Below, in pieces: positions 1 to 9,512 of a stretch of 64,000 nucleotides of DNA. How positions within the stretch are numbered: the stretch's first letter is position 1; every line of letters begins with the position of its first letter. The DNA comes from Prochlorococcus marinus str. GP2. GTDB taxonomy: Bacteria > Cyanobacteriota > Cyanobacteriia > PCC-6307 > Cyanobiaceae. Position numbers and translations under genes: made by a program. Under the pieces are notes generated by a model that did not search any database, had not been told where the DNA came from, and saw only the letters and a program-made list of their open reading frames with translations. The stretch lies in contig NZ_JNAH01000003.1 in assembly GCF_000759885.1 (NCBI RefSeq), positions 1 to 64,000 of the forward strand, in the 5' to 3' direction.

Positions 1-1104
1 AATCAAGAAGAGCAAAAACAGGAATTAATTGATATTGAGAGTAAAGAGAATCTTTCTGAATCGCCAAAAAATCTTTCTGAACCTGAACTAGGAGATTTTG
101 ATGATAATTTTACGTGGTCAGCAATGGTTTTAGCTGCTCAAGGAAAGAAAATAAATCAAATTTCGATAGATGAAATTGATTGGCTAACTAAATTAAGAAA
201 AGGATTAGAAGAAACAAGAAAAGGATTTGTTACTGAATTGTTGGATAAATTGGGAGATGATCCCCTAACTCCTGAATCTCTTGATGAATTAGAGACTCTA
301 TTAATAAGAGCTGATGTTGGTATTGATTCAACTGATAAGGTTATGGGCTCTCTCAGAAAAAAATTAAATGAAGAAGTTGTTGGGGGAGAAGCAGGGATAA
401 AATTCCTTAAGAAGGAATTAAAATTAATTATCGATAAACCAATAAAAAATTCAGGTACTGATCTTTTAGTACCTCAAAAGGGTAAGTTAAATGTTTGGCT
501 TTTAGTAGGAGTTAATGGTGTTGGGAAAACTACTACCTTAGGAAAATTAGCATATCTGTCAGCGAAAAGTAATTACAAAACCTTGATAGCTGCTGCTGAC
601 ACTTTTAGAGCTGCAGCGGTTGAACAACTGAAAGTTTGGGGTGAGAGGAGCAATGTTGATGTTATATCTAATCAATCAAAAAATGCTGATCCAGCTGCTG
701 TAGTTTTTGATGCAATTAATTCTGCAAAAAAAAGAAATATTGACTTATTGTTAGTTGATACAGCAGGAAGATTGCAAACAAAAAACAATTTGATGGATGA
801 ACTAGCAAAAATAAAAAAAATTATTGATAAAAAGGTACCAGATGCAATGGTTGAATCATTATTAGTTTTAGATGCAAGTCAAGGTCAAAATGGTTTAAAA
901 CAAGCAAAAAGTTTTGCTAAATCTGCAAATTTAACCGGAGCAATTATCACTAAATTAGATGGTACATCTAGAGGTGGTGTTTCTTTAGCTGTTTCTGAAG
1001 AAGTTAATTTGCCAATAAGATTTATTGGAGCAGGAGAAGGTATAAAAGATTTGAGACCTTTTAACAGTTATGAATTTGTAGAAGCAATGATTGCCGATAA
1101 ATGA
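1..1104 (+). CDS. ftsY: Signal recognition particle receptor FtsY (5' end cut by window)
   Basis: GTPase that docks SRP-ribosome complexes at the membrane for co-translational insertion. The frame is open from base 1, so the gene starts outside the window; the visible beginning is an acidic, Glu/Asp-rich leader, as in the A domain of long FtsY proteins. It is followed by the helical N domain and then the G domain, with the P-loop GVNGVGKTTT (about 508-540), the DTAGR motif (about 760), TKLDG (about 952) and the terminal GEGIKDLRPF motif of SRP GTPases. An internal ATG at 124 would remove the acidic leader and is probably not the true start. The paralogue Ffh is excluded because there is no C-terminal methionine-rich M domain. 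Confidence 0.97.
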   Translation, partial: NQEEQKQELIDIESKENLSESPKNLSEPELGDFDDNFTWSAMVLAAQGKKINQISIDEIDWLTKLRKGLEETRKGFVTELLDKLGDDPLTPESLDELETLLIRADVGIDSTDKVMGSLRKKLNEEVVGGEAGIKFLKKELKLIIDKPIKNSGTDLLVPQKGKLNVWLLVGVNGVGKTTTLGKLAYLSAKSNYKTLIAAADTFRAAAVEQLKVWGERSNVDVISNQSKNADPAAVVFDAINSAKKRNIDLLLVDTAGRLQTKNNLMDELAKIKKIIDKKVPDAMVESLLVLDASQGQNGLKQAKSFAKSANLTGAIITKLDGTSRGGVSLAVSEEVNLPIRFIGAGEGIKDLRPFNSYEFVEAMIADK

Positions 1105-1171
1105 ATATTTAATTAAAATTTTTTAAAAATTAAAATTTAATGTTAAAACATATTTATCTATTAAATTTGTT

Positions 1172-2515
1172 GTGACAAATAATCAAAAAGAAAAATTATT
1201 TACAAACAAATTTATCCAAAAATTTTTAGACAATAAATCTATAGCATCTTTAGAAGATAAATATAAATTTGCTGAAATTTCATCTTCATTATCTTACTAT
1301 CTAAAATCTTTTTCAAATATAAATAAATTACTTGATTATATATGCTTAATTTTAAAACATATTTTTAATGAAAATATAATATTAATTATTCCTTTAAACG
1401 ATACGGGTGAAATATGGCATGAAAACATAAAAATTTCTTCTAATAATGAATATTTAAAAATTCAAGAAGAAATTAGTATTTTTTTTAATCAATTTAATTT
1501 CTCGAAAAACTTTAAAATAAAAGATACTAAAACATTTGAAAATTCCCTAAAAAATAAATTTAAAGAATATAAAATTGAGAAAGAAAAAGTATTATCTCGA
1601 GGAAAATGTAGAGGATTTGTTTACGTTTTTAGCAAATCTGTAACTAGTCAATCGATACTTGAAGATAGTAATTTTAACTTTATTTTAAATTGCCTTGCTC
1701 TTGGATTAGAAAATTACTGCTTAATAAAAACAAAAAAGAAGCATGAGAATGTAGATAGAGAAATATCTACGGGAGCTGAAATACAGTCCCAATTACTACC
1801 AGATTATTGCCCAGATATTTATGGAGTCGACCTAGCTGCGCACTGTAGACCTGCTCTTCAACTTGGCGGCGATTATTACGATTTTATGTGCTTAAAGACT
1901 AATATTTCAGAAAAAAGAAAAGAAAAAGCTAGATGGGCCTTAGTAATAGGTGATGTTATGGGTAAGGGTATACCAGCAGGTTTGCTAATGACTATGCTGA
2001 GAGGAATGCTTCGTGCAGAAGTTCTTACAGGTTTACCTCCAGATAGGATTTTGCATGATTTGAATCAACTAGCAATAAATGATTTAGATCAATCGAATAG
2101 ATTCGTGACATTATTTTACTCAGATTATGACCCCAGAACTAAAAAATTAAGATACGCCAATGCAGCTCATAATCCTCCTTTGCTTTGGAAAAATTCAGAA
2201 CAGAAAATTATAAAATTAGATGCAGATGGATTCGTTTTGGGACTTCAAAAAGATGCTGAATATAATTGTTCTGAAATAAAGTTGAATGAAAATGATTTAG
2301 TTTTATATTATACCGATGGAGTAATCGATACTTCTAATTCTCTAGGAGAAAGATTTGATGAGGAAAGGTTAATTAAAATTCTTACAAAATTATGCAAGCA
2401 ATCCTATACATCTCAAGAAATATTAAATAAATTATTTAAAAAATTAGATGAATTTACAGGTCAAAATAGACATCTAGAAGATGATGCATCCATAGTTATT
2501 TTCAAATTGAAATAG
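1172..2515 (+). CDS. SpoIIE/RsbU-type PP2C protein phosphatase
   Basis: A predicted Ser/Thr phosphatase of the kind that acts on anti-sigma-factor antagonists. The C-terminal half (about residues 195-447) carries the PPM-family signatures LGGDYYDF (D234 and D237), GDVMGKGIPAG (D261), YTDGVIDT and a final DDASIVIFK, which supply the metal-binding aspartates. The first 190 residues are Lys/Asn-rich and may be a degenerate GAF-like sensor region, but I see no clear motif there. The start is GTG at 1172. It lies 67 bases after ftsY and 59 before argH on the same strand. No partner anti-sigma gene is visible nearby, so its target is unknown. Confidence 0.88.
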   Translation: MTNNQKEKLFTNKFIQKFLDNKSIASLEDKYKFAEISSSLSYYLKSFSNINKLLDYICLILKHIFNENIILIIPLNDTGEIWHENIKISSNNEYLKIQEEISIFFNQFNFSKNFKIKDTKTFENSLKNKFKEYKIEKEKVLSRGKCRGFVYVFSKSVTSQSILEDSNFNFILNCLALGLENYCLIKTKKKHENVDREISTGAEIQSQLLPDYCPDIYGVDLAAHCRPALQLGGDYYDFMCLKTNISEKRKEKARWALVIGDVMGKGIPAGLLMTMLRGMLRAEVLTGLPPDRILHDLNQLAINDLDQSNRFVTLFYSDYDPRTKKLRYANAAHNPPLLWKNSEQKIIKLDADGFVLGLQKDAEYNCSEIKLNENDLVLYYTDGVIDTSNSLGERFDEERLIKILTKLCKQSYTSQEILNKLFKKLDEFTGQNRHLEDDASIVIFKLK

Positions 2516-2574
2516 AAATTTTGTCACTAAAAGAAAAAAATGCTTTATTAGAGATATAAGAGTTATTAATTGAT

Positions 2575-3948
2575 ATGGCAAAAGTATGGAGTAAAAGATT
2601 CGATAATACACTAAATCCATTCATTGAAAAGTTTAATGCTTCAATTAGTTTTGATAAAAAACTTATTTTAGAAGATTTAGAATGCTCTATTGCTCATGCA
2701 AAAATGCTTGGTAAAACTCAGGTTTTATCATCTTCTGAAACTTTGCAAATTATTAATGGTCTTAAGCTAATAAAAGTTGAGTATTTGGAAGGTAAATTTT
2801 ATCCTAATCCTCCTTCTGAAGATATTCATTATTGTATTGAAGAAAAACTAATAAGTTTAATTGGTGAAACTGGAAAAAAATTACATACAGGCAGAAGTAG
2901 AAATGATCAAGTTGGTACTGACATAAGATTGTGGCTGAGAAAAGAGATTGACAACATTGAAATTTTAATAATTGATTTGCAAAAATCTTTCTTAAATCTT
3001 GCGAAGTCAAATATTTATACCTTAATTCCTGGATATACGCATATGCAAAGAGCACAACCATTATCGTTAGCTCATCATTTATTGGCTTATTTAGAAATGC
3101 TTCAAAGAGATCGTGAAAGGTTTAAAGAAGTAAGATCAAGAGTTAATATTTCCCCATTAGGAGCAGCAGCATTGGCTGGTACAAAAATAAAAATAGATAG
3201 GAACTTTACCGCTGCAGAATTGGGTTTTGACAAGATATATAAAAATAGTATTGATGCGGTAAGTGATAGAGATTTTTGTATAGAGTTTGCGTCTGCATCT
3301 GCATTGGTAATGTCACATTTAAGTAAAATTTCAGAGGAAATAATTTTATGGGTTACAGATGAATTTTCTTTTGCACAATTAACAGACAAATGTGCCACTG
3401 GCAGTAGCTTAATGCCTCAGAAAAAAAATCCAGATGTTCCAGAATTGATAAGAGGTAAAACGGGGAGAGTTTATGGCCATCTTCAAGCTTTGTTGACCAT
3501 GGTCAAAGGGGTACCACTTGCTTACAACAAAGATTTCCAAGAAGATAAAGAGCCAATATTTGACACTGCAGAGACGTTATCTTCATGTATTAAAGCAATG
3601 ACTATTTTAATTAATGAAGGAATTGAATTTAATATTAAAAATTTATCTGATTCGGTAGGAAATGATTTTTCTAATGCTACGGATTTGGCTGATTACTTAG
3701 TTTCTAAAAAGGTTCCCTTTAGGACTGCTTATCAAGTTGTGGGTGAACTTGTTAAATATTGCTTAGAAAGAAAAATGTTATTTAAAAATCTTAAAGTTGA
3801 TGAATTTAAAAAATTTCATCCAGAATTTGATGAGGATGTTTTTATGGATCTTGACCCCTTTAAAGTTGTTAAGTCAAGAACTAGTGAAGGTGGAACAGGT
3901 TTTGCCCAAGTAGAAAAAGAAGTAAATAATTGGCAAAAAAGATTGTAA
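2575..3948 (+). CDS. argH: Argininosuccinate lyase
   Basis: Last step of arginine biosynthesis: argininosuccinate is split into arginine and fumarate. The 457-residue length is normal. The fumarase/aspartase-superfamily signature [12 protein letters not shown] sits near residues 275-290 and includes the catalytic serine of the flexible loop. Further conserved blocks are [10 protein letters not shown] near residue 103 and the histidine-containing [10 protein letters not shown] near residue 153. The start is ATG at 2575. argJ, another arginine gene, lies far away at 42927, so the arginine genes are dispersed here. Confidence 0.97.
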   Translation: MAKVWSKRFDNTLNPFIEKFNASISFDKKLILEDLECSIAHAKMLGKTQVLSSSETLQIINGLKLIKVEYLEGKFYPNPPSEDIHYCIEEKLISLIGETGKKLHTGRSRNDQVGTDIRLWLRKEIDNIEILIIDLQKSFLNLAKSNIYTLIPGYTHMQRAQPLSLAHHLLAYLEMLQRDRERFKEVRSRVNISPLGAAALAGTKIKIDRNFTAAELGFDKIYKNSIDAVSDRDFCIEFASASALVMSHLSKISEEIILWVTDEFSFAQLTDKCATGSSLMPQKKNPDVPELIRGKTGRVYGHLQALLTMVKGVPLAYNKDFQEDKEPIFDTAETLSSCIKAMTILINEGIEFNIKNLSDSVGNDFSNATDLADYLVSKKVPFRTAYQVVGELVKYCLERKMLFKNLKVDEFKKFHPEFDEDVFMDLDPFKVVKSRTSEGGTGFAQVEKEVNNWQKRL

Positions 3949-4017
3949 ATTTGAATCTCAATTATTTTTCTACAACAAGGGTATGCTTTGAAGTAGTATA
4001 TAAGAGTAACGTTATGG

Positions 4018-4038
4018 AACTACTTTTGTAGTTTTTTT
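4018..4038 (+). terminator. Short hairpin plus T-run after argH
   Basis: A 6-bp perfect stem (AACTAC/GTAGTT) with a four-base loop is followed directly by a run of T. This looks like a small intrinsic terminator separating argH from the RRM gene 32 bases further on. It could instead be part of the leader of the RRM gene. The stem is weak. Confidence 0.4.
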
Positions 4039-4069
4039 AATTTGGTAATTTTTCTTTGTTGAGTTTCAA

Positions 4070-4573
4070 GTGAGTATTTTTGTTGGTAATTTGCCGTTCC
4101 GCGCAGAGCGTGAAGATGTTTCACAGTTGTTTGCCCCTTTCGGTGAGGTTGTAAATTGTTCTCTTCCTCTTGAGAGAGATACTGGTAGAAAAAGAGGATT
4201 TGCATTTGTTGAAATGGCAGATGAAGCAACAGAGTCTGCAGCTATTGATAGCTTGCAAGGCACGGAGCTTATGGGTAGACCATTAAGAATTAATAAGGCT
4301 GAACCAAGAGGTTCTGGTGGACCTCGAAGAGGAGGAAGAGGTGGCTATGGCGGTGGAAATAATGGCGGCGGCTACGGCGGTGGCTACGGCGGTGGCTACG
4401 GCGGTGCAAATTCTGAATCTAATACTTCTTACAGTAATAAATCTTCCGGAGCAGAAGGTTGGGAGGATAGAAGTTATGGAAACTCTTCTGAAAATGCTGA
4501 ATATGAAAGTGGTAGGAGTAGAAGAAAAAGGGGGGTTTCTAATGAAAGCAATTCTTCAAACGAAGAAAATTAA
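4070..4573 (+). CDS. Glycine-rich RRM RNA-binding protein
   Basis: Cyanobacterial Rbp-type RNA-binding protein, a family often linked to cold or stress responses. Residues 1-80 form one RRM, with RNP2 as IFVGNLPF and RNP1 as RGFAFVEM. After it comes a Gly/Arg/Tyr-rich tail with GGGY repeats (about residues 83-112) and then a Ser/Asn/Glu-rich charged end. The start is GTG at 4070, because the RRM begins at once (MSIFVGNLPF). The tail length is likely to vary because it is encoded by a tandem DNA repeat. The last four bases overlap the convergent dusA gene. Confidence 0.93.
   Translation: MSIFVGNLPFRAEREDVSQLFAPFGEVVNCSLPLERDTGRKRGFAFVEMADEATESAAIDSLQGTELMGRPLRINKAEPRGSGGPRRGGRGGYGGGNNGGGYGGGYGGGYGGANSESNTSYSNKSSGAEGWEDRSYGNSSENAEYESGRSRRKRGVSNESNSSNEEN
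4365..4405 (+). repeat. 12-bp tandem repeat encoding Gly-Gly-Gly-Tyr/Gly-Gly-Tyr-Gly units
   Basis: About three copies of a unit close to GGCGGTGGCTAC lie in the tail of the RRM gene. It is strongly GC-rich against a background near 31% GC and uses GGC and TAC codons that are rare elsewhere in the window. A repeat of this kind can change copy number by slippage without breaking the frame. Confidence 0.8.
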
Positions 4574-5574
4574 TAACCCATTTTTTCAAGCCAAGTAGTT
4601 AATTCTATTAGATACTCGATTTCTAATTTTTGTTTTATGGATTTATTTGAAATTTGATTTCTCCAAATTTTCGCCTTAGGAATTCCTTCAACTAAATTTA
4701 TTAGATGTTTACAAATATCCCAAGAGTTTCCTCCATTACTTAAATGTCTCTCTATGTATGGAATTAAGGAGAAAATAATATTTGAAGCCGTTTTGGATTT
4801 TGCATTAATCCCATAAACTTTTTGATCAATTTCAGACCATCTCAATGGATGTTTATATACTGATCTCCCAATCATGACACCATCAAAATGATTTAGGGCT
4901 TCCAACGATTCATCGATAGTTGTTAAACCACCATTTATTTCTATTAATAATTTTGGATTTAATTTTTTTAATTTTTTTACTACATCGTATTCAAGCGGAG
5001 GTATGGTTCTGTTTTGTTTTGGATTTAAACCTTTTAAAATTGCTTTCCTTGCATGAACTGTAAATCTTTCTGCGCCAGCATTTGCGACGTGCCTTACAAA
5101 ATTATTCAAATTTATAAAACTATAATCATTGTCTACACCGATTCTGTGTTTAATAGTAACCGGTAAGCTGCAGCTATTTTTTAAAGATTCTATGCATTTT
5201 GCTACTTTTTCAGGATCTTTCATAAGTGAAGCGCCAAAATTCCCAGAACAAACTCTTGGACTTGGACAACCAACATTAAAGTTTATTTCGTCATAACCCC
5301 AATCCTCCGCCATTCGGGCAGCCTCTTTAAGGATTTCAGGATCATCTCCACCAAATTGAATTGATATCGGATGTTCTTCATTATTGAAATCTAAAAATTT
5401 TTCTTTTTTGTTCGAATAAACTAAACTTTGGGCTACAATCATTTCTGTATATAAGAGAGCCTCGGTACTAATTTTTCTCATTATCATTCTGAAATGTTTA
5501 TCAGTACAATCCATCATTGGAGCGATACTTAATTTATGAATATTTTTAATAGAATTAGATTGGGTTAAGCTCAT
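4570..5574 (-). CDS. dusA: tRNA-dihydrouridine synthase A (DusA family)
   Basis: FMN enzyme that reduces uridines in the tRNA D-loop to dihydrouridine. Length (334 residues) and motifs fit DusA: SIAPMMDCTDKHFR near residue 16, QFGG near 73, and NVGCPSPRVCSGNFGASLM from residue 100. FMN-binding motifs such as TIKHRIG and IEINGG follow. In characterised DusA proteins the last motif reads FGACLM, and that cysteine is the catalytic acid. Here the position is serine (S116, codon TCA), while another cysteine sits seven residues earlier (C109). Activity is therefore uncertain, though the rest of the fold is intact. Confidence 0.93.
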   Translation of the reverse strand: MSLTQSNSIKNIHKLSIAPMMDCTDKHFRMIMRKISTEALLYTEMIVAQSLVYSNKKEKFLDFNNEEHPISIQFGGDDPEILKEAARMAEDWGYDEINFNVGCPSPRVCSGNFGASLMKDPEKVAKCIESLKNSCSLPVTIKHRIGVDNDYSFINLNNFVRHVANAGAERFTVHARKAILKGLNPKQNRTIPPLEYDVVKKLKKLNPKLLIEINGGLTTIDESLEALNHFDGVMIGRSVYKHPLRWSEIDQKVYGINAKSKTASNIIFSLIPYIERHLSNGGNSWDICKHLINLVEGIPKAKIWRNQISNKSIKQKLEIEYLIELTTWLEKMGY

Positions 5575-5597
5575 TATTTTTTATGTGATTTAAATAT

Positions 5598-6092
5598 ATG
5601 CATCAATTTCTATCAAGAAGAACTTTTATTCTAATTCCTACTATGTCAATCTTAAAAATATTATTTAAGCCTATGCAAGTATTAGCTTCTTCACTCGTTT
5701 CTAAAGAAGAGTGGAATTTATCAAAAGATGAATGGAAATCTAGGCTTAGTCCAGAATCTTATTATGTTTTAAGGGAAGAAGGAACTGAAAGAGCCTTCAG
5801 TAGTCAATTAAATAATGAGAAAAGAAAAGGTGTTTTTCATTGTGCAGGATGTGATTTGCCGCTTTTTCTCTCAGATAAAAAGTATGACAGTGGCACAGGA
5901 TGGCCAAGTTTTTGGGATTCGATTCAAGGATCAGTTGAAACCAAGATTGATTTTAAGTTGATTGTCCCAAGAACTGAATATCATTGCTCTAGATGTGGAG
6001 GTCATCAAGGGCATGTCTTTAATGATGGACCACGCCCTACAGGAAAAAGATACTGCAATAACGGCTTAGCATTAAGGTTTGTTCCAGATTAA
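5598..6092 (+). CDS. msrB: Peptide-methionine (R)-S-oxide reductase, probably exported
   Basis: Repairs oxidised methionine (R-sulfoxide form) in proteins. The MsrB domain covers about residues 38-164. It has two zinc CxxC pairs (C82/C85 and C130/C133) and the catalytic cysteine C153 in RYCNN. The first 35 residues look like a Tat signal: MHQFLSRRTFIL contains a twin-arginine SRRTF motif, followed by a hydrophobic stretch ending near VLASS. The product may therefore work in the periplasm or thylakoid lumen. That localisation is inferred from the leader alone. Divergent from dusA, with a 23-base gap. Confidence 0.93.
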   Translation: MHQFLSRRTFILIPTMSILKILFKPMQVLASSLVSKEEWNLSKDEWKSRLSPESYYVLREEGTERAFSSQLNNEKRKGVFHCAGCDLPLFLSDKKYDSGTGWPSFWDSIQGSVETKIDFKLIVPRTEYHCSRCGGHQGHVFNDGPRPTGKRYCNNGLALRFVPD

Positions 6093-6100
6093 AAAAATTG

Positions 6101-6124
6101 TGCGGCCTTCCGCAACTTGTTTTG
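6101..6124 (+). terminator. Possible weak terminator after msrB
   Basis: A 5-bp GC-rich stem (TGCGG/CCGCA) with a four-base loop is followed by ACTTGTTTTG. The stem is short and the T-run is interrupted, so this is only a candidate. Confidence 0.3.
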
Positions 6125-6168
6125 TGCATCACTTTATTGGAAAATAGTTTTATTAAATTTTTAGAAAA

Positions 6169-6888
6169 ATGATTGAAAATCAATCAGACAATATTGATAT
6201 TAAAGAAAATGATGTTCCTAATCAGGATAGTGTTCCTGAGGATACTTTATCTGTTGAAGATAAAATAGTCGAAAAGGAAGAATTATCTCCACAAAATTCA
6301 GAAGAAATAAATACTGAAGAATTAAAAAATACTATTTCAAATAATGATGCAAGGTTAGAACAGCTAGAAAAAGAGCACGAAACATTAAAAAATCAATATG
6401 TAAGAATTTCAGCAGATTTTGATAATTTTAGAAAAAGGCAGTCTAGAGATCAAGATGATTTAAAAGTTCAACTTGTTTCTAAAACTTTAACGGCAATACT
6501 TCCAATCGTTGATAATTTTGAGAGAGCAAGACAGCAATTAAAACCTGAAAGTGAAGAAGCTCAAGCTCTTCATAGAAGCTATCAAGGATTGTATAAACAA
6601 TTGGTGGAAGTTTTAAAACAACAAGGAGTTGCACCTATGAGAGTTGTTGGCCAACAATTTGATCCGAATTTACATGAAGCTGTATTAAGAGAGCCTAGTG
6701 AAGAGTTTAAAGAAGATTTTATTGTGGAAGAATTGCAGCGAGGATATCATTTAGAGGGAAAGGTTTTGAGACATGCTTTGGTTAAAGTTTCTATGGGACC
6801 TGGTAAAGAAAATTCACAAGAGGAAGTAGAAAAGGATACAGTTGAAGAGGATATTGATTCAGGGGAAAATATCTCTGAAGATGTATAA
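6169..6888 (+). CDS. grpE: Nucleotide exchange factor GrpE
   Basis: Co-chaperone that releases ADP from DnaK. The core (about residues 55-205) has the long coiled-coil helix typical of GrpE, then the block [17 protein letters not shown] and the GrpE signature around [21 protein letters not shown]. The first 50 residues and the last 30 are acidic and low in complexity; such extensions are common in cyanobacterial GrpE. dnaJ starts 29 bases downstream on the same strand, consistent with a chaperone operon. No dnaK lies in the window and no CIRCE element is visible upstream. Confidence 0.96.
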   Translation: MIENQSDNIDIKENDVPNQDSVPEDTLSVEDKIVEKEELSPQNSEEINTEELKNTISNNDARLEQLEKEHETLKNQYVRISADFDNFRKRQSRDQDDLKVQLVSKTLTAILPIVDNFERARQQLKPESEEAQALHRSYQGLYKQLVEVLKQQGVAPMRVVGQQFDPNLHEAVLREPSEEFKEDFIVEELQRGYHLEGKVLRHALVKVSMGPGKENSQEEVEKDTVEEDIDSGENISEDV

Positions 6889-6917
6889 ATTCCAAATTTT
6901 TACTTGAGCATTGTCTA

Positions 6918-8042
6918 ATGTCTGATTTTTACCAAATACTTGGAGTTTCACGAGATGCTGATGCGGATACCTTAAAAAGGGCGTATAGAAAATTAGCAAG
7001 ACAATATCATCCTGACGTTAATAAAGAACCTGGTGCTGAAGATAAATTTAAAGAAATTGGCAAGGCTTATGAAGCATTAGCTGATCCAGAAACTAGAGCT
7101 AGATATGATCAGTTTGGAGAGGCTGGCCTTGGAGGTGCGGCTGGAATGCCTGATATGGGTGATATGGGCGGGTTTGCAGATTTATTTGAAACTTTTTTTA
7201 ATGGCTTTGGAGGACAAACTCCTCAGGGTGGAAGAACTCAAAGAAGAGGTCCTCAACAAGGAGATGATTTAAGATATGACCTTAATGTTGACTTTAAAGA
7301 TGCAATATTTGGCCAACAAAGAGAAATTACAATTCCTCATCTTGAGACATGTGAAGTTTGTAGGGGTACAGGTGCCAAACCAGGAACCGGACCGAAAGCT
7401 TGCTCAACTTGTGGAGGAAGTGGACAAGTTAGAAGAGCTACGAGAACACCATTTGGTAATTTCACACAAGTAGCTGAATGTCCTTCGTGTAATGGAACTG
7501 GTCAAATAATCTCAGATCCATGTACAAGTTGCGGTGGTAATGGAGTAAAGCAAGTAAGAAAAAAATTACGGATTAATATTCCTGCAGGAGTTGATACCGG
7601 TACTAAATTAAGAGTTTCCGGAGAGGGAAATGTTGGTTTGAAAGGGGGCCCACCTGGAGATCTTTATGTTTTTATTAAGGTAAAGAAGGATTCAAAATTA
7701 AAAAGAGATGGTGTGACTATTTACTCAGAAATAGCTGTGAGTTATTTACAGGCTATTTTAGGAGATACCGTTGAAATTACTACAGTTGATGGCAATGTTA
7801 ATTTAAAAATTCCTAGTGGTACGCAACCAAATACAACTCTTTCACTTGAGAATAAAGGGGTACCGAGACTTGGTAATCCAGTTGCTAGAGGAAATCATGA
7901 AGTTTTAGTAAAGGTAAAATTGCCAACTCGGATAACTGATGAAGAGCGAAATCTTTTAGAGGGTTTAGCTTCTCAGTATTCAGATAAAAATATCAATTCC
8001 AGTAGTGGACTATTTAGTAAATTATTTGGTAAAGAATCTTAA
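6918..8042 (+). CDS. dnaJ: Chaperone protein DnaJ, type I
   Basis: Hsp40 that delivers clients to DnaK and stimulates its ATPase. Domain order is full: J domain with HPD at residues 31-33, a Gly/Phe-rich linker (about 73-115), a zinc finger with four CxxCxGxG-type repeats starting near residue 144 ([32 protein letters not shown]), and the C-terminal substrate-binding domain. The fourth repeat ends GGNG rather than GxGG, a small variation. Its stop codon overlaps the start of the TusA-like gene, so the two are probably translationally coupled. Confidence 0.97.
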   Translation: MSDFYQILGVSRDADADTLKRAYRKLARQYHPDVNKEPGAEDKFKEIGKAYEALADPETRARYDQFGEAGLGGAAGMPDMGDMGGFADLFETFFNGFGGQTPQGGRTQRRGPQQGDDLRYDLNVDFKDAIFGQQREITIPHLETCEVCRGTGAKPGTGPKACSTCGGSGQVRRATRTPFGNFTQVAECPSCNGTGQIISDPCTSCGGNGVKQVRKKLRINIPAGVDTGTKLRVSGEGNVGLKGGPPGDLYVFIKVKKDSKLKRDGVTIYSEIAVSYLQAILGDTVEITTVDGNVNLKIPSGTQPNTTLSLENKGVPRLGNPVARGNHEVLVKVKLPTRITDEERNLLEGLASQYSDKNINSSSGLFSKLFGKES

Positions 8043-8272
8043 TGACTTCTTTAAAGCATTTGGATCTTAAATCAGTTCCATGTCCTTTAAATCTAGTCAA
8101 AATTAAATTGGCTTTAGAGAAGTTATCCAAAAATGAACAACTTATTGTTGAATTAGATAAAGGTGAACCAGAAGAAATGGTATTAAAAAATTTAAAAGAG
8201 ATGGGATGTTTGTATGAACAAATCAATGAACATGAAAAATTTTTAAAAATAAAAATTCTTAATGAAAACTAA
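8042..8272 (+). CDS. TusA/SirA-family sulfur-carrier-like protein
   Basis: Small protein of the TusA (YhhP/SirA) family, whose members pass sulfur on a conserved cysteine. The motif is LDLKSVPCPLNLVKIKLAL with the cysteine at C14; the usual CPxP or CPEP is CPLN here. The 76-residue length and predicted beta-alpha-beta-alpha pattern fit the family. It sits between dnaJ (overlap at the stop/start) and rsgA (11-base overlap), so all three are likely one transcript. No Tus-relay partner is visible, so whether it acts in tRNA thiolation or another sulfur pathway cannot be told. Confidence 0.82.
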   Translation: MTSLKHLDLKSVPCPLNLVKIKLALEKLSKNEQLIVELDKGEPEEMVLKNLKEMGCLYEQINEHEKFLKIKILNEN

Positions 8273-9179
8273 TAGTAAACATTTAGGTTTAGTTACGAAA
8301 AAATTTAATGAATTTTTCTTTGTTGACCTAATAAATAAAGAAAACTTTGTAAATAGCGAAAGATTTTTATGTAAGGTAAAAAAGTCTATAAATTTCAAAG
8401 ATCAATTCATTTATGTTGGAGATGAAGTAGAAATTGACAATATTGATTTAATTAGCAAACGGGCAGTAATAGCAAGTCTAAAAAAAAGACATAATTTATT
8501 AACTAGACCTTCAGTTGCAAATATTTCTAACATTTATATTACTTTTTCAGTTGAAGAACCAAAGTTAAATTTATCTCAAGTTAATAGGTTCTTGATATCA
8601 GCAGAATCTATAGGGGTTGAAGTGTCATTAGTTTTGACAAAGTGTGATTTGATATCAGATAAAAAACAGACATTCTTACTTGATAAATTTAAGAAATGGG
8701 GTTATCAAGCAATTATTTTAAATTTACATAAATCTGATCACTTTGAAGATTTATTAGTTCAGTTAAAGAAAAAAAAGTGTTCGATTTTTATGGGCCCATC
8801 CGGTGTTGGTAAAACTACTTTGCTTAACAAGATAATTCCAGGTCTTCAAAATAGTACTGCTCCAGTTTCCAATAAAATTAAGAGAGGGAAAAACACTACT
8901 CGAAATGTTGAGTTATTTTCCATATCTAATCAAAGTTATATTGTTGATACTCCAGGTTTTAATATGCAACCTCTAGAGGTTGATATTAGGTTGATACCAA
9001 ATCTTTATTCGGAAATATATAAACAAGTAAACGATGAAGGAATTAGATGTAAATTTCGGGACTGCTTACATTTGAATGATGAGGGTTGTAATTTAAATAA
9101 ATCTTTTGAAAGATATTCTTTTTATAAAGAAATGATCGAGTCTTCTAAGAGTCACTATTATCAAAACCCGGAAGATTAA
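8262..9179 (+). CDS. rsgA: Small ribosomal subunit biogenesis GTPase RsgA
   Basis: Circularly permuted GTPase that checks late 30S subunit maturation. An N-terminal OB fold leads to G4 (LTKCDL, about residue 125), then the P-loop [10 protein letters not shown] near 177 and the switch DTPGF near 230. That is the permuted G4-G1-G3 order of the family. The zinc site appears as [14 protein letters not shown] near residue 264. The ATG start at 8262 overlaps the preceding gene. The 3' end overlaps the convergent YbaB gene by 35 bases. Confidence 0.95.
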   Translation: MKTNSKHLGLVTKKFNEFFFVDLINKENFVNSERFLCKVKKSINFKDQFIYVGDEVEIDNIDLISKRAVIASLKKRHNLLTRPSVANISNIYITFSVEEPKLNLSQVNRFLISAESIGVEVSLVLTKCDLISDKKQTFLLDKFKKWGYQAIILNLHKSDHFEDLLVQLKKKKCSIFMGPSGVGKTTLLNKIIPGLQNSTAPVSNKIKRGKNTTRNVELFSISNQSYIVDTPGFNMQPLEVDIRLIPNLYSEIYKQVNDEGIRCKFRDCLHLNDEGCNLNKSFERYSFYKEMIESSKSHYYQNPED

Positions 9180-9495
9180 GATTTAATCCACCAGTTAAAT
9201 CATTCATTCTTTCTTTCATAGTGGTAGTAGATAATTCATGAGCTTTTTGAATGGCTTGTAGTATGTTTTGCTCAATTTTTTCTTTATCTGAATTTAAAAT
9301 ATTTTCTTGTACTTCTACCTTTAAGGGAAGTTGGTTGCCACTAATCCAGACTTTTACCATTTCATCATCACTTTTCCCTTCAATCTCCATAGATTCAAGT
9401 TCATCTTGTAATTTTTGAGCATCTTGTTGTATTTGTTTAGCTTTTTTAAAAGCTTCTGTAAGTTGTCCAAAGTTTGGAAGTCCAAAACCCGCCAT
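9145..9495 (-). CDS. YbaB/EbfC-family nucleoid-associated protein
   Basis: Small DNA-binding protein of the YbaB/EbfC family, dimeric with a tweezer shape in solved homologues. The sequence begins [33 protein letters not shown], with the long alpha-1 helix, and has the conserved [12 protein letters not shown] near the end. The 116-residue length is typical. It follows murB by 17 bases on the same strand and is probably co-transcribed with murC-murB. Many bacteria place ybaB beside recR or dnaX; that is not the case here. Confidence 0.93.
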   Translation of the reverse strand: MAGFGLPNFGQLTEAFKKAKQIQQDAQKLQDELESMEIEGKSDDEMVKVWISGNQLPLKVEVQENILNSDKEKIEQNILQAIQKAHELSTTTMKERMNDLTGGLNLNLPGFDNSDS

Positions 9496-9512
9496 TTTAA
9501 AAAAAAGTTTCT

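Noticed and set aside
3102-3398. Antisense ORF within argH
   Set aside because: Lies opposite conserved coding sequence with no start context or family resemblance.
4365-4405. CRISPR-like repeat
   Set aside because: Tandem in-frame coding units without spacers.
4317-4598. Frame-shifted ORF across the RRM gene tail
   Set aside because: Arises from the repeat and is rich in Ala/Val/Met with no family; the RRM frame is clearly coding.
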